Shown here: positions 17,153 to 27,114 of the stretch, piece after piece
How the letters are laid out: every line of letters starts with the position of its first letter
Numbering within the stretch: position 1 is the stretch's first letter
Source of the DNA: Actinobacillus genomosp. 1
GTDB taxonomy: Bacteria > Pseudomonadota > Gammaproteobacteria > Enterobacterales > Pasteurellaceae
NCBI RefSeq assembly: GCF_029774175.1
Contig: NZ_CP103834.1
Coordinates: 1,622,501 to 1,686,500 of the forward strand
Direction of reading: 5' to 3'
DNA length: 64,000 nt
The notes under the pieces: generated by a model
What the model was told of the DNA's origin: nothing
Seen by the model: the letters and a program-made list of their open reading frames with translations, nothing else
Databases searched by the model: none
Made by a program: the position numbers and the translations under genes

Positions 17153-18343
17153 ATGGCTCAATCTATTGAAGCAACTTTAGCCGAATTGAAACGCGGTGTG
17201 GAAAATATTTATTCTGAAGAAGATTTAATTGAAAAGTTAAAAGAAAACCGTCCGTTACGTATTAAATTAGGCGCAGACCCGACAGCACCCGATATTCACT
17301 TAGGTCATACCGTTGTTTTAAATAAGCTCCGCCAATTCCAACAACTTGGTCATGAAGTGATTTTCTTAATCGGCGACTTTACCGGTATGGTCGGTGATCC
17401 GTCAGGCAAAAACTCAACTCGCCCGCCGCTCACTCGTGAAGACGTGTTACGCAATGCGGAAACCTATAAACAACAATTATTCAAAATCTTAGATCCGAAT
17501 AAAACGCGTGTGGTCTTCAACTCCGAATGGTTGGGTAAATTAGGGACGGAAGGTATGATTCGCCTTGCCTCTAATTACACGGTTGCCCGTATGCTTGAGC
17601 GTGACGATTTCAAAAAACGTTTTACCAATAATCAATCTATTGCAATCCACGAATTTATTTATCCGTTACTTCAAGGTCACGACTCTGTTGCGTTAGAAGC
17701 GGATGTTGAGTTAGGCGGTACAGACCAAACCTTTAACTTATTAGTCGGTCGTGAGTTACAAAAATCAGCAGGTCAAAAACCGCAGGTAGCAATGACATTA
17801 CCATTACTTGTCGGCTTAGACGGCGAGAAAAAAATGTCGAAATCACTTGGTAACTATATCGGTGTAACCGATGCGCCGAGCGATATGTTCGGTAAAGTGA
17901 TGTCGATTTCAGACGAGTTAATGTGGGACTGGTACAATTTACTTTCATTCCGTCCGTTAGACGAAATCGCTCAATTGAAAGCGGACGTTGCGGAAGGTAA
18001 AAACCCGCGTGATGTGAAGATTCTTTTAGCGAAAGAGTTAATTGCTCGTTTCCACGATCAAGCGGCGGCGGATGCGGCGGAACAAGAGTTTATCAACCGT
18101 TTCCAAAAAGGCGCAATCCCGGATGAAATGCCGGAATTTACGTTTGAAGGCGAAATCGGTTTAGCGACTTTATTAAAAGAAGCCGGTTTAGTCGCATCAA
18201 CTTCCGAGGCGATTCGTTCCGCACAACAAGGCGGGGTAAAAATCGACGGCGAAAAAGTAGAAGACGTTCGTCAAAATGCACAACAGGGTACGTTCGTTTA
18301 CCAAGTCGGTAAACGTAAATTCGCCCGTGTAACGGTTAAATAA
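17153..18343 (+). CDS. tyrS: Tyrosyl-tRNA synthetase
   Basis: Class I aminoacyl-tRNA synthetase (396 residues) charging tRNA-Tyr. The HIGH-type motif is HLGH (DPTAPDIHLGHTVV), the tyrosine/ATP pocket includes ELGGTDQTFNLLVGRELQ, and the KMSKS loop is KKMSKSLGNY. The C-terminal S4-like RNA-binding domain starts near residue 335 (SEAIRSAQQGGVKIDGEKV). Length fits the short TyrRS form found in Pasteurellaceae. The start ATG 17153 follows AAGGAATC. Confidence 0.95.
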   Translation: MAQSIEATLAELKRGVENIYSEEDLIEKLKENRPLRIKLGADPTAPDIHLGHTVVLNKLRQFQQLGHEVIFLIGDFTGMVGDPSGKNSTRPPLTREDVLRNAETYKQQLFKILDPNKTRVVFNSEWLGKLGTEGMIRLASNYTVARMLERDDFKKRFTNNQSIAIHEFIYPLLQGHDSVALEADVELGGTDQTFNLLVGRELQKSAGQKPQVAMTLPLLVGLDGEKKMSKSLGNYIGVTDAPSDMFGKVMSISDELMWDWYNLLSFRPLDEIAQLKADVAEGKNPRDVKILLAKELIARFHDQAAADAAEQEFINRFQKGAIPDEMPEFTFEGEIGLATLLKEAGLVASTSEAIRSAQQGGVKIDGEKVEDVRQNAQQGTFVYQVGKRKFARVTVK

Positions 18344-18358
18344 GTCTTAGATATAAAC

Positions 18359-18386
18359 GAAAAGGAAGCCTAGGCTTCCTTTTTTA
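18359..18386 (+). terminator. Terminator after tyrS
   Basis: AAGGAAGCC pairs with GGCTTCCTT and is followed by TTTTT. Confidence 0.9.
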
Positions 18387-18394
18387 TGCTTTGG

Positions 18395-18440
18395 ACAAGC
18401 GGTTAAATTTGTTAATTTTTTTGTAAATTCGACCGCTTGT
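18395..18440. other. Inverted pair of DNA uptake signals
   Basis: ACAAGCGGTTAAATTTG and GTAAATTCGACCGCTTGT face each other between the tyrS and rpoD terminators. Both copies carry the full Apl-type core. The stem is imperfect, so uptake is a likelier role than termination. Confidence 0.8.
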
Positions 18441-18450
18441 TATAGAAACA

Positions 18451-18486
18451 AAAATGCCCAAGTTTCAACTCACTTGGGCATTTTTT
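18451..18486. terminator. Terminator at the 3' end of rpoD, bidirectional
   Basis: AATGCCCAAGT pairs with ACTTGGGCATT, with an A run on the left and a T run on the right. It ends the rpsU-dnaG-rpoD operon on the minus strand. Confidence 0.9.
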
Positions 18487-18497
18487 ATCACTCCATT

Positions 18498-20357
18498 CTA
18501 ATCGTCTAAGAAACTACGTAAAGTTTCCGAACGGCTTGGGTGACGAAGTTTGCGTAATGCTTTCGCTTCAATCTGACGAATACGTTCACGCGTTACGTCA
18601 AACTGTTTACCGACTTCCTCAAGCGTGTGGTCTGTGTTCATATCAATACCGAAACGCATACGCAATACTTTTGCTTCACGCGGCGTTAAGCCTTCCAACA
18701 CTTCATTCGTTGCTAAACGTAAACTTTCCGCAGTTGCCGAATCTAACGGTAATTCAAGGCTTTCGTCTTGAATGAAATCACCTAAATGTGAATCATCGTC
18801 ATCACCAATCGGTGTTTCCATTGAGATAGGCTCTTTTGCAATCTTCAGCACTTTACGAATCTTATCTTCCGGCATTCCCATACGTTCCGCTAACTCTTCC
18901 GGAGTCGCCTCACGACCCATTTCTTGTAAACATTGGCGAGAAATACGGTTAAGTTTATTGATGGTTTCAATCATATGCACCGGAATACGGATAGTACGTG
19001 CTTGGTCTGCGATTGAACGGGTAATCGCCTGACGAATCCACCATGTTGCATAAGTAGAGAATTTGTAACCGCGACGGTATTCAAACTTATCTACCGCTTT
19101 CATCAAGCCAATGTTACCTTCCTGAATTAAATCTAAGAATTGTAAACCACGGTTGGTATATTTTTTCGCAATCGAGATTACTAAACGTAAGTTCGCTTCA
19201 ACCATCTCTTTTTTCGCACGACGAGCTTTTAACTCACCGTTTGCGATACGACCGCCGATTTCACGGATCTGTGCCACCGTTAAACCGGTACTTTGTTCCA
19301 TACGTTGTAAGTTCGCGATATTGACACGAATTTGATCAACGTAGTTAGCCAGTTTCGGGGCGGCACCTTTTTTCGCATTGATTGCTTTTTCAATCCATTC
19401 TTCCGACGTTTCGTTGCCTTGGAACAGTTTCAAGAAATCCGCTTTCTTCATTTGCGCATATTCAACCGCATAGCGTTGAATCTGACGCTCTTCCGAACGT
19501 ACTTGTTTCATCATTTTTTGCATTGATTCCACAAGCAAATCGAATTGCTTCGGTACTAAACGGAACTCACGGAAAATATCCGAAAGTGCTTGAATATGCT
19601 CTCTTGATTTTTTATGGCTACGACCGTGTTTTTGAATCGCTTGTAAGGCTTTTTCGTGTTGCTCGCGTAACGCATAGAATTTTTCGCGAGCAAGTTCAGG
19701 ATCGATTGAATTGTCATCACCGGTATCCGCATTGCCGTCGCTTTCTTCCTCTTCGCTTTCGTCATCGACATCCGCAACATCCGTCGCTTCTTCTTCGGCA
19801 TCAAGATCAACCTCTAAATCTTCTAATGCCGCATCCGCTTGGATATTCGGATCAACAAATGCCGTAACAAGATCCGACAAACGCATCGTACCTTCTTCAA
19901 CCTGTGCGTAAAAACCGATTAGCTCGGTTAAGGCTTCCGGATATTCCGCTACCGCACACTGTACTTCGTTGATACCTTCTTCAATACGCTTTGCAATATC
20001 AATTTCGCCTTCACGGGTAAGTAGCTCAACCGTCCCCATTTCACGCATATACATACGCACCGGGTCTGTGGTTCGACCTAACTCGGATTCTACGGTAGAA
20101 AGTACTTTAGTCGCTTCTTCTACGACATCTTCATCAGCGATATTTTCCGCAAGCATCAGCTCGTCGGTATCCGGAGCGGTTTCTAAAACCTTGATCCCCA
20201 TATCGTTGATCATTTGAATAATATCTTCGATCTGCTCTGCATCAACCAACTCTTCCGGTAAGTGGTCATGCACTTCCGAAATCGTTAAATAGCCTTGTTC
20301 ACGCCCTTGGGCAATCAGAAGTTCTAATTGAGATTGCTGTTCTAATTGTTGTTCCAT
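18498..20357 (-). CDS. rpoD: RNA polymerase primary sigma factor (sigma-70)
   Basis: 619 residues from ATG 20357; the upstream in-frame codons to 20384 are unlike the family N-terminus MEQQ. Region 1.1 is at the N-terminus, region 1.2 (RTTDPVRMYMREMGTVELLTREGEI) at about 95-120, an acidic non-conserved insert at about 180-215, regions 2.1-2.4 around YKFSTYATWWIRQAITRSIADQ, and region 4.2 near the end (DVTRERIRQIEAKALRKLRHP). It directs most housekeeping transcription. It is the last gene of the macromolecular synthesis operon. Confidence 0.97.
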   Translation of the reverse strand: MEQQLEQQSQLELLIAQGREQGYLTISEVHDHLPEELVDAEQIEDIIQMINDMGIKVLETAPDTDELMLAENIADEDVVEEATKVLSTVESELGRTTDPVRMYMREMGTVELLTREGEIDIAKRIEEGINEVQCAVAEYPEALTELIGFYAQVEEGTMRLSDLVTAFVDPNIQADAALEDLEVDLDAEEEATDVADVDDESEEEESDGNADTGDDNSIDPELAREKFYALREQHEKALQAIQKHGRSHKKSREHIQALSDIFREFRLVPKQFDLLVESMQKMMKQVRSEERQIQRYAVEYAQMKKADFLKLFQGNETSEEWIEKAINAKKGAAPKLANYVDQIRVNIANLQRMEQSTGLTVAQIREIGGRIANGELKARRAKKEMVEANLRLVISIAKKYTNRGLQFLDLIQEGNIGLMKAVDKFEYRRGYKFSTYATWWIRQAITRSIADQARTIRIPVHMIETINKLNRISRQCLQEMGREATPEELAERMGMPEDKIRKVLKIAKEPISMETPIGDDDDSHLGDFIQDESLELPLDSATAESLRLATNEVLEGLTPREAKVLRMRFGIDMNTDHTLEEVGKQFDVTRERIRQIEAKALRKLRHPSRSETLRSFLDD

Positions 20358-20461
20358 AATTGTATCCGTTTTATGTGCGAGCAAAAATAGTGTTGGATTA
20401 TACCATTAATTGCAATTTTCTTGATAGTTTTGCAAAAAATTTCTCAAAAATGACCGCTTAA

Positions 20462-22204
20462 TCATTGTGCGATCAACATCACTAATTCTTGCTTTTCTTC
20501 TGCGCTTAATCCTAGCGTACGATCTTTGGCGATCAATACTTCAATCCGCTTTTCTACTAATTTTGCATAGAGAAAATCAAGCGTTTCGATAAAAGTGCTT
20601 TCAATATTTTCCGGTGTAACTAGATGATCCCAGTCGGCTAAAATTTCAAGAGTGCGGAAATTCGGTTTATCTCGCCAATGTTCCAGCAAAGCCCCCATTG
20701 ATACACCCACTTTTTGTCGGCAAACATCAACCAATTCAAGTAATAACTCAAAGCCCGGTTCCTCCAACGTCTTTAAAGCGGAAATATCCGGTACAAATTT
20801 AACTAATTCTGGATTTTGTAATAACAAAGCGATAAGTAAACGCATTGGCGTTCGCTTAATTTGCGGTGTTTGAGCCTTAGTTTTTTGTGTAGATTGCACT
20901 CGGCTTGGTAACATCGCCTCTAGTTGCGCCGGATCTAAAATCCCTAATTTTTGCCCGAGAATATTGCGCAAATAAACACGTAACATCTCGCCCGGAATAC
21001 GGTTAATTAGCGGTATCGCTAATGCCGCCAATTTTGATTTCCCTTCTTTACTGGAGAGATCCACTTGTGCAATCAAGGAATCAAACAAGAAATCACTGAG
21101 TGACAACGCATTTTGCAAGTAGGCTTCAAAGCCCTGCTTGCCATGCACCCGTACAAAACTGTCCGGATCTTCGCCGTCCGGCAAGAAAATAAATTTCAGC
21201 TGACGCCCGTCATGCAAATACGGCAGCGCATTTTCAAACGCTCGCCATGCCGCTTCTCGTCCGGCTCTGTCGCCGTCATAACAACAAATCACTTGTTCGG
21301 TAACACGGAACATTTGCTGAATTTGTTCGCCGGTGGTTGCCGTACCGAGTGATGCTACCACGTTATCTACCCCAAATTGCGCCAATGCGACCACATCCAT
21401 ATAGCCTTCGACCACAACGAGTGAAGTAGGGTTTTCGTTCTGTTGCAGTGCCTGGAATAAGCCGTATAATTCATTACCTTTATGGTAAGTCGCCGATTCC
21501 GGCGAGTTCAGATATTTAGGTCGTTCATCGCCCATTACTCGCCCGCCGAAAGCAATCACTCGTCCGCGTTTATCACGAATCGGGAACATTACTCGATTGC
21601 GAAATTTATCGTAAATTCGACCGCTATCATTTTGGGTAATCATACCCGTATCAAACAATTTCTGTACTTCATCGCGATTCGTACCGAACTTACGTAGCAC
21701 CGAATCCATCGAATTATGTGCAAAACCAATCTCAAAACGATCGATGATTTCCGCTGACAGTCCACGGTTTTGTAGGTAACTTTGGCTAGGAATATCTTGG
21801 GTTAAATTTTGTTGATAAAACCGACTAATCGCTTCTAACAGCTCATATAAATTACGCTTGGTTTTGTAGCTCGCCTGAGGCTTACCGTCACGAGCCATCA
21901 CATTCTCACGCGGTACTTCCAAACCTTGCATCGCGGCAAGTTCTTCAATCGCCTCGGGAAATTCCAGTTTATCGTAATCCATTAAAAAGCTAATCGCATT
22001 ACCATGCGCTCCGCAACCGAAGCAGTGATAAAACTGTTTAGATTGACTGACGGTAAACGAAGGACTTTTTTCGTGATGAAACGGACAACAGGCTTGATAA
22101 TCTCGTCCTGCTTTTTTGAGTTTGACCCGACTATTGATCAGCTCGACAATATCGGTACGCGCAACAAGATCATCAATAAACGAACGAGGAATTGTACCTT
22201 TCAT
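20462..22204 (-). CDS. dnaG: DNA primase
   Basis: 580-residue replicative primase making RNA primers at the fork. The N-terminal CHC2 zinc finger is intact (CCPFHHEKSPSF...FYHCFGCGAHG). The TOPRIM catalytic region includes LVVVEGYMDVVALAQFGVDN and CCYDGDRAGREAAWRAFE. The C-terminal DnaB-interacting domain lies past about residue 440. Start ATG 22204 has AAGGAGAATCA ahead. An attenuator-like hairpin sits between it and rpsU. Confidence 0.97.
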   Translation of the reverse strand: MKGTIPRSFIDDLVARTDIVELINSRVKLKKAGRDYQACCPFHHEKSPSFTVSQSKQFYHCFGCGAHGNAISFLMDYDKLEFPEAIEELAAMQGLEVPRENVMARDGKPQASYKTKRNLYELLEAISRFYQQNLTQDIPSQSYLQNRGLSAEIIDRFEIGFAHNSMDSVLRKFGTNRDEVQKLFDTGMITQNDSGRIYDKFRNRVMFPIRDKRGRVIAFGGRVMGDERPKYLNSPESATYHKGNELYGLFQALQQNENPTSLVVVEGYMDVVALAQFGVDNVVASLGTATTGEQIQQMFRVTEQVICCYDGDRAGREAAWRAFENALPYLHDGRQLKFIFLPDGEDPDSFVRVHGKQGFEAYLQNALSLSDFLFDSLIAQVDLSSKEGKSKLAALAIPLINRIPGEMLRVYLRNILGQKLGILDPAQLEAMLPSRVQSTQKTKAQTPQIKRTPMRLLIALLLQNPELVKFVPDISALKTLEEPGFELLLELVDVCRQKVGVSMGALLEHWRDKPNFRTLEILADWDHLVTPENIESTFIETLDFLYAKLVEKRIEVLIAKDRTLGLSAEEKQELVMLIAQ

Positions 22205-22225
22205 TGATTCTCCTTGTTATAGCGG

Positions 22226-22280
22226 CAAGCGGTTAGATTTACGCTAAATTTTGCAAAAAATTATCAAAATTTGACCGCTT
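22226..22280. other. Inverted uptake signals upstream of dnaG
   Basis: CAAGCGGTTAGATTT and AAATTTGACCGCTTAT face each other in the rpsU-dnaG spacer with a loose stem between them. Confidence 0.7.
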
Positions 22281-22316
22281 ATTTACTAATAGGTTACATA
22301 GGGGTTCACTAGAAAC

Positions 22317-22354
22317 ACTAAAACCGTGATTCCAAAAGGTTTCACGGTTTTAGT
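22317..22354 (-). terminator. Hairpin between rpsU and dnaG (attenuating terminator)
   Basis: ACTAAAACCGTGA pairs with TCACGGTTTTAGT just downstream of rpsU. In E. coli a partial terminator at this place lets ribosomal protein S21 be made far above primase. The same arrangement here suggests the same role. Confidence 0.75.
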
Positions 22355-22382
22355 TAATTTAAGCTAAGTAGCAGACTGCTAA

Positions 22383-22598
22383 TTAGTATAAACGAGTGTT
22401 ACGTGCATTTTCACGTGCATTACGTTTAGCGTGACGTTTAGCTAAAGATGCTTTTTCACGTTTACGAATTGTTGTTGGTTTTTCATAGAATTCACGAGCG
22501 CGAACTTCTGCTAATAAACCTGCTTTTTCGCAAGAGCGTTTGAAACGACGTAATGCAACGTCAAATGATTCATTTTCACGAACTTTAATTACTGGCAT
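22383..22598 (-). CDS. rpsU: 30S ribosomal protein S21
   Basis: 71 residues, very basic, with the family start MPVIKVRENESFDVALRRFKR and the Arg/Lys-rich C-terminus. It helps the small subunit pick start sites. First gene of rpsU-dnaG-rpoD. It also marks the right boundary of the O-antigen locus in A. pleuropneumoniae. Start ATG 22598 after CCTGAGGTGAT. Confidence 0.97.
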   Translation of the reverse strand: MPVIKVRENESFDVALRRFKRSCEKAGLLAEVRAREFYEKPTTIRKREKASLAKRHAKRNARENARNTRLY

Positions 22599-22817
22599 AT
22601 GCCATCACCTCAGGAAATATATGTTTAAATAAAGTCGCACACAATTTTGGCGACATAGAACTAAAAAAGGTAGCACATTCTACCCCAGCTTACTTATAAA
22701 GTAAAGGGTAAATTCAGTAGGAACGCTATACAAATTCACACTTTTTAGACTAAAAAACAAACACAGAGACCGGTTTATTTTTAAGAAAGATCTCAAATGA
22801 TCCTAACTTATCTATAT

Positions 22818-23891
22818 TTAAATATTAAGATCCGATGCTAAACGCTCTCGGAGGTAAGAGCCGTCAAGTATAGCTTGCCACCAATCCTTATTCGCTAAAT
22901 ACCATTCAACGGTTTTACGTAACCCCGATTCAAAGGTTTCTTGCGGCTGCCAGCCCAAATCAGTGCAAATTTTACTCGCATCAATTGCATAACGAACGTC
23001 ATGCCCCGGACGATCTTTTACATAAGTAATTAGCTCTTCGTACTTATTTATCCCATTACGTTTATTCGGCACCAATTCATCTAAGATTCGGCAAATGGCG
23101 CACACCACTTCGATATTAGTTTTTTCGTTATGCCCGCCGATATTGTAAGTTTCTCCAACCTTCCCGTCACATAACACTTTATAAAGCGCACGTACGTGAT
23201 CTTCGACAAATAGCCAATCTCGAATTTGTAAACCGTTTCCATACACAGGTAACGGTTTTCCTTCAAGTGCATTTAAAATCATTAAAGGAATAAGTTTTTC
23301 CGGAAATTGAAAAGGACCGTAATTATTAGAACAGTTTGTCACTAATATCGGCAAACCGTAAGTACGAAACCAAGCTCGAACCAAATGATCGCTCGATGCT
23401 TTCGAGGCTGAATAAGGGCTGGAAGGTGCGTAAGGCGAAGTTTCCGTAAATAGCCCCTCACCGTTACCTAAATCACCATAAACTTCATCGGTTGAAATAT
23501 GATGGAAACGAAAATTTTGCTTTTTATCTAAGGGCAAATCTGACCAATATCGACGACTTGCTTCCAGTAACGTATAAGTACCGATAATGTTGGTTTGCAT
23601 AAACGTCGCCGGCCCGCCAATCGAGCGATCAACGTGGCTCTCCGCTGCGAGGTGCATAACCGCATCCGGTTGATATTTGCAAAAAAGTTGCGAAATTCGA
23701 CCGCTATCACAAATATCCACTTGCTCGAAATGATAGCGTGAACTTTTACTCTCATTTTTCAATGAGGCGAGGTTTCCTGCATACGTCAGTTTATCGAGAT
23801 TAACTACAACACAGTCGGTATGCTTAATAATATAACGTATGAGAGCAGAACCGATGAAGCCCGCTCCGCCGGTAATAAAGACTGTTTTCAT
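22818..23891 (-). CDS. rmlB: dTDP-glucose 4,6-dehydratase
   Basis: 357-residue short-chain dehydrogenase that turns dTDP-glucose into dTDP-4-keto-6-deoxyglucose. Features are the NAD loop GGAGFIGSALIRYI, the region STDEVYGDL with the catalytic Asp/Glu site, and YSASKAS with the Tyr-Lys pair. It is the last gene of the O-antigen operon. The partner genes rmlA, rmlC and rmlD are not in the window. They must be elsewhere if the product is rhamnose, or the product is another 6-deoxyhexose. An uptake-signal core lies inside the gene (about 23685-23705). Confidence 0.93.
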   Translation of the reverse strand: MKTVFITGGAGFIGSALIRYIIKHTDCVVVNLDKLTYAGNLASLKNESKSSRYHFEQVDICDSGRISQLFCKYQPDAVMHLAAESHVDRSIGGPATFMQTNIIGTYTLLEASRRYWSDLPLDKKQNFRFHHISTDEVYGDLGNGEGLFTETSPYAPSSPYSASKASSDHLVRAWFRTYGLPILVTNCSNNYGPFQFPEKLIPLMILNALEGKPLPVYGNGLQIRDWLFVEDHVRALYKVLCDGKVGETYNIGGHNEKTNIEVVCAICRILDELVPNKRNGINKYEELITYVKDRPGHDVRYAIDASKICTDLGWQPQETFESGLRKTVEWYLANKDWWQAILDGSYLRERLASDLNI

Positions 23892-23974
23892 AAGCCCGTA
23901 CCTATTTGAAGATATACTTCTGAATTATCGGGAACAAGAAAAAGCAGAAAGAAAATCTTTCTGCTCTTAAAAGA

Positions 23975-25393
23975 TTAGTAAGCACCCGCTCTCTTCCGAA
24001 CGGCTGTAATTGTTTTAAAAAGAATCGCAATATCGTTCCATAATGACCAGTTTTTCACATACCAAGAATCAAAATAAACACGCGTATCATAGTCCACATC
24101 GTTACGACCGCTTACTTGCCATAACCCGCTCATACCCGGTTTCGCCATTAGATAATAATCCAAATTATCTTTATAATACGCTAATTCATCAGAAACTACC
24201 GGGCGAGGACCGACCAAACTCATCTGTCCGACCAAAACATTAAATAATTGCGGTAATTCGTCTAAACTGGTTTGGCGAATAAAAGCGCCTATTTTCGTCA
24301 CTCTAGGATCATTCTTCAATTTAAAATCTTTTTCCCATTCCGCCTTTGCAGCTTCATCACAAGCAAGCAAATCATGTAATACCTGATCCGAATTGACTAC
24401 CATAGAACGAAATTTTAAACATTTAAACGGTTTACCGTTTTTCCCTATACGAAGATGACCGTAAATAGCATTTCCGCCGTCTTTTTTAATCGTAAAATAA
24501 AGCCATAACAAAATAGGAGATGTTAATAAGATCAATAAAATAGAACCGACAATATCCATTGTACGTTTTAATACTCTCGAAGATCTTTTTGCCAGGTTAT
24601 TGTTTACACGCAATAACATCACTTCATAACTAAACAAAAACGACATATCCGTACTATACAGAGGTAAACCGCGTAAAGTAGGAATGACAGATACCGAACG
24701 ATAGCATTGTTTGGATAAATATCTTAGCCAACTATCTCGTTGATCGTTTTCGTAATCTTCCAAGGCAACAATAAATTGATCGGACTTCTTCGTAACCAAT
24801 TCCCATAAACTCTGACGTGTTTCATTAATAATAGGTACGCCTAACTTATCTAAATCGGGGTGCTTATCCAAAGCAACAAAGTATTTAACTTTAAAGCCTA
24901 AATACGGCTCACTGACCAGAGCATGATAAGCGTCTATCGCATTCTTCCCTCCGCCGATAATAATCGTATCTTTCAGATATAGCTTGGTTTTAATTAAATA
25001 ATTTTTAACCAGAACACGCCCTAAAGGCACGATAATTAAAGAAATCGTCCAAGTTAAGACCCATAAATAACGGGAAAAATAAAGTTTGGAAAATGCAATG
25101 GTTGCCAATTCAACAACCGCTAAAATAGTAAGCGTTCTAATAACCTCTTTTAACTCGAACCAGAAAGGTTTACGATAAGTATAATGTCTTAATCTCAGTG
25201 CAAACCAAGACACACATACAATCGCAAGAAACAGATGAATCAGCAACCTATCGTTAATCTGTTCCATAGGAAAATATTTATTTAGATCTCCCGTCCATAA
25301 ATTTAATAATTCTAAGGACAATAAAAAAGAGAAATAAAATAATATGAAATCAGTAAATGCAAGAATATATTTACACAAAATCTGCTTTTTCAT
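23975..25393 (-). CDS. wbaP: Undecaprenyl-phosphate sugar-1-phosphate transferase, WbaP type
   Basis: 472-residue polyprenyl-phosphate hexose-1-phosphate transferase that starts O-antigen synthesis by loading the first sugar (typically galactose-1-P or glucose-1-P) on the lipid carrier. Four N-terminal membrane segments come first, then a Rossmann-like CoA-binding domain (KDTIIIGGGKNAIDAYHAL), a fifth hydrophobic segment, and the catalytic domain (GHLRIGKNGKPFKCLKFRSM, FIRQTSLDELPQLFNVLVG, GPRP, MSGLWQVSGRN). All conserved blocks are intact. The sugar cannot be told from sequence; with glf nearby galactose is plausible. Confidence 0.9.
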   Translation of the reverse strand: MKKQILCKYILAFTDFILFYFSFLLSLELLNLWTGDLNKYFPMEQINDRLLIHLFLAIVCVSWFALRLRHYTYRKPFWFELKEVIRTLTILAVVELATIAFSKLYFSRYLWVLTWTISLIIVPLGRVLVKNYLIKTKLYLKDTIIIGGGKNAIDAYHALVSEPYLGFKVKYFVALDKHPDLDKLGVPIINETRQSLWELVTKKSDQFIVALEDYENDQRDSWLRYLSKQCYRSVSVIPTLRGLPLYSTDMSFLFSYEVMLLRVNNNLAKRSSRVLKRTMDIVGSILLILLTSPILLWLYFTIKKDGGNAIYGHLRIGKNGKPFKCLKFRSMVVNSDQVLHDLLACDEAAKAEWEKDFKLKNDPRVTKIGAFIRQTSLDELPQLFNVLVGQMSLVGPRPVVSDELAYYKDNLDYYLMAKPGMSGLWQVSGRNDVDYDTRVYFDSWYVKNWSLWNDIAILFKTITAVRKRAGAY

Positions 25394-25411
25394 TCTAATA
25401 TTCCCAATCTC

Positions 25412-26185
25412 TTATTTAGATCTTTTTAAAAATTTTCTTTTTAAAAGTCCTATTACTTTCAAAAGAATTTTCTCTTTTTCTAAAGTTATCACCTTAATTT
25501 CTTTTTTAGATAACTTATTCTTTAATAACCAGACATTAAATAAACGTTCCGCCAAAAAACCGAACACTCTTTTTTGGTAATTATCATAACCGCTAATATC
25601 AATTAGTTTTTCTAATTTAAACAAAATAGCAAATAACCAAGCACAATATTGTTCAAAATATTCTCTTTTCAGTACAAACATATTAAACAAATGTAATGAA
25701 TCACTAGACATTACTTGTTCAAAAGCAGTGACGTACTCCGGAAAATCCCGCTCAATAATTTTTTTAGTTAAATCCAAATCTTTAATATAATGTGCATTTT
25801 TATAATGACTATAAACGCTCTCAATATAATAATTTCTCTTTTTCGCTACAACGGCATCATATTTAACTAAATAAGACAATAATTCATTTTCTGAGGCAAT
25901 TCTTTTACCTTTTAACAGAATGTCCGAGCCTTTAAAATAACGGCGATAATGTACTAAACCGACATAATCGTTTTCTGCAAAGGCATCGTTTTTCCATGCC
26001 CAATACAATGCGGTTAATTCACAAAACGAACCGTTTTTTACTGAAATATTATCACCCGTATCATCACCTTGAATAGCTAATTGCTGTCGATGTAATGCTT
26101 TTCCGACATAAATCGGTACATAACAAGCCGTATTAGGAAATTCATAGTTTTTATGGGTTGCAATTAGAATTTTAACTCTGCTCAT
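25412..26185 (-). CDS. DUF4422 glycosyltransferase-like protein
   Basis: 257 residues with the DUF4422 pattern: VKILIATHKNYEFP at the N-terminus, then GDDTGDNISVKNGSFCELTALYWAWKN and DYVGLVHYRRYF. This family is common in capsule and O-antigen clusters and is thought to transfer a sugar, often galactose-type. The acceptor is unknown. It sits 5 bp from the GT2 gene and 18 bp from wbaP, in one operon. Low G+C fits an acquired O-antigen gene. Confidence 0.82.
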   Translation of the reverse strand: MSRVKILIATHKNYEFPNTACYVPIYVGKALHRQQLAIQGDDTGDNISVKNGSFCELTALYWAWKNDAFAENDYVGLVHYRRYFKGSDILLKGKRIASENELLSYLVKYDAVVAKKRNYYIESVYSHYKNAHYIKDLDLTKKIIERDFPEYVTAFEQVMSSDSLHLFNMFVLKREYFEQYCAWLFAILFKLEKLIDISGYDNYQKRVFGFLAERLFNVWLLKNKLSKKEIKVITLEKEKILLKVIGLLKRKFLKRSK

Positions 26186-26190
26186 AATTT

Positions 26191-27114
26191 TTATAAGTAT
26201 TCTCTATGATGGGAAAAATTCTTTGTTAAACCATGCCAAATGCCTCTTATACCGATTTTTAATTTAGTTATATTCGGCTTAGTAAATAGGAAAAACCAAC
26301 ATACTTTAATACAAAATAAGACTGAAATTAAACTTCCTTTATAATCCAAAAGATTACGAATATTATTTCGACACATACAATAGAGCTTTAATTTAGATTC
26401 GGTATCATTAAATTTTAATAAATTAAAAAACATTGGCGTACCTAACGTTAGCTCCTTCGGATGATAAAATTTAGAAGATGTTACGGTAAATATCTTAAAC
26501 CCAGATCTTCTAGCTCTCCAAGTATATTCCATATCATCGCCCCAAATAAAATAATCAGCTTTAGGGAAGCCTATTTCCTCTACCATCTTTCTCGAAAATA
26601 AAATACCGTTAAACGGCATCACAATATCAGGAATAATATTATTTTTTGTTGCTGTTTCTACATCAGCTAAAGTCGTTAAGACCTTTTTACTATTCGGTAA
26701 GCGTAATGTAAACGTAAGTTCTTCAGGATTCTTATTATTTAATACTAAAGGACCAATATAGTTATCTTCATTAGCATACGGCATTAACTCGGCTAAACTG
26801 TCCTTAGCCGGTAAACCGTCATCATCCATTAACCAAATATAGTCAAACTGACGCTGATAAGCAAACTCAATGCCAGCGTAAAAGCCACCCGCACCACCTT
26901 GATTCGTATCTAAAGTCACAAGAGTAAATTTATCGTTATCTAACCAACCGTTACTTCGCAAAAAATCCACTGTTCCATCCGTACTGGCATTATTGACCAC
27001 TACAATATGAGCAAGAGGATAACTTTGAGTTTGCAAGGCCTGCAGGCAATTCAATAATAATTCTTTGCGATTATAAGTAACTACCACCGCACAAATGGAT
27101 TTTTCTATAATCAT
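26191..27114 (-). CDS. GT2-family glycosyltransferase (GlfT/rhamnosyltransferase-like)
   Basis: 307 residues with a GT-A fold: AVVVTYNRKELLLNCLQAL, VVVNNASTDGT, NQGGAGGFYAGIEFA and the metal-binding YIWLMDDDGLP. The NxGGAGGF run is typical of the branch holding galactofuranosyl- and rhamnosyltransferases; PKADYFIWGDDMEYTWRARRSG carries the second-half catalytic acid residues. With glf in the operon, galactofuranose is the best guess for the donor. It overlaps the RelA/SpoT-domain gene by four bases (ATGA). Confidence 0.85.
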   Translation of the reverse strand: MIIEKSICAVVVTYNRKELLLNCLQALQTQSYPLAHIVVVNNASTDGTVDFLRSNGWLDNDKFTLVTLDTNQGGAGGFYAGIEFAYQRQFDYIWLMDDDGLPAKDSLAELMPYANEDNYIGPLVLNNKNPEELTFTLRLPNSKKVLTTLADVETATKNNIIPDIVMPFNGILFSRKMVEEIGFPKADYFIWGDDMEYTWRARRSGFKIFTVTSSKFYHPKELTLGTPMFFNLLKFNDTESKLKLYCMCRNNIRNLLDYKGSLISVLFCIKVCWFFLFTKPNITKLKIGIRGIWHGLTKNFSHHREYL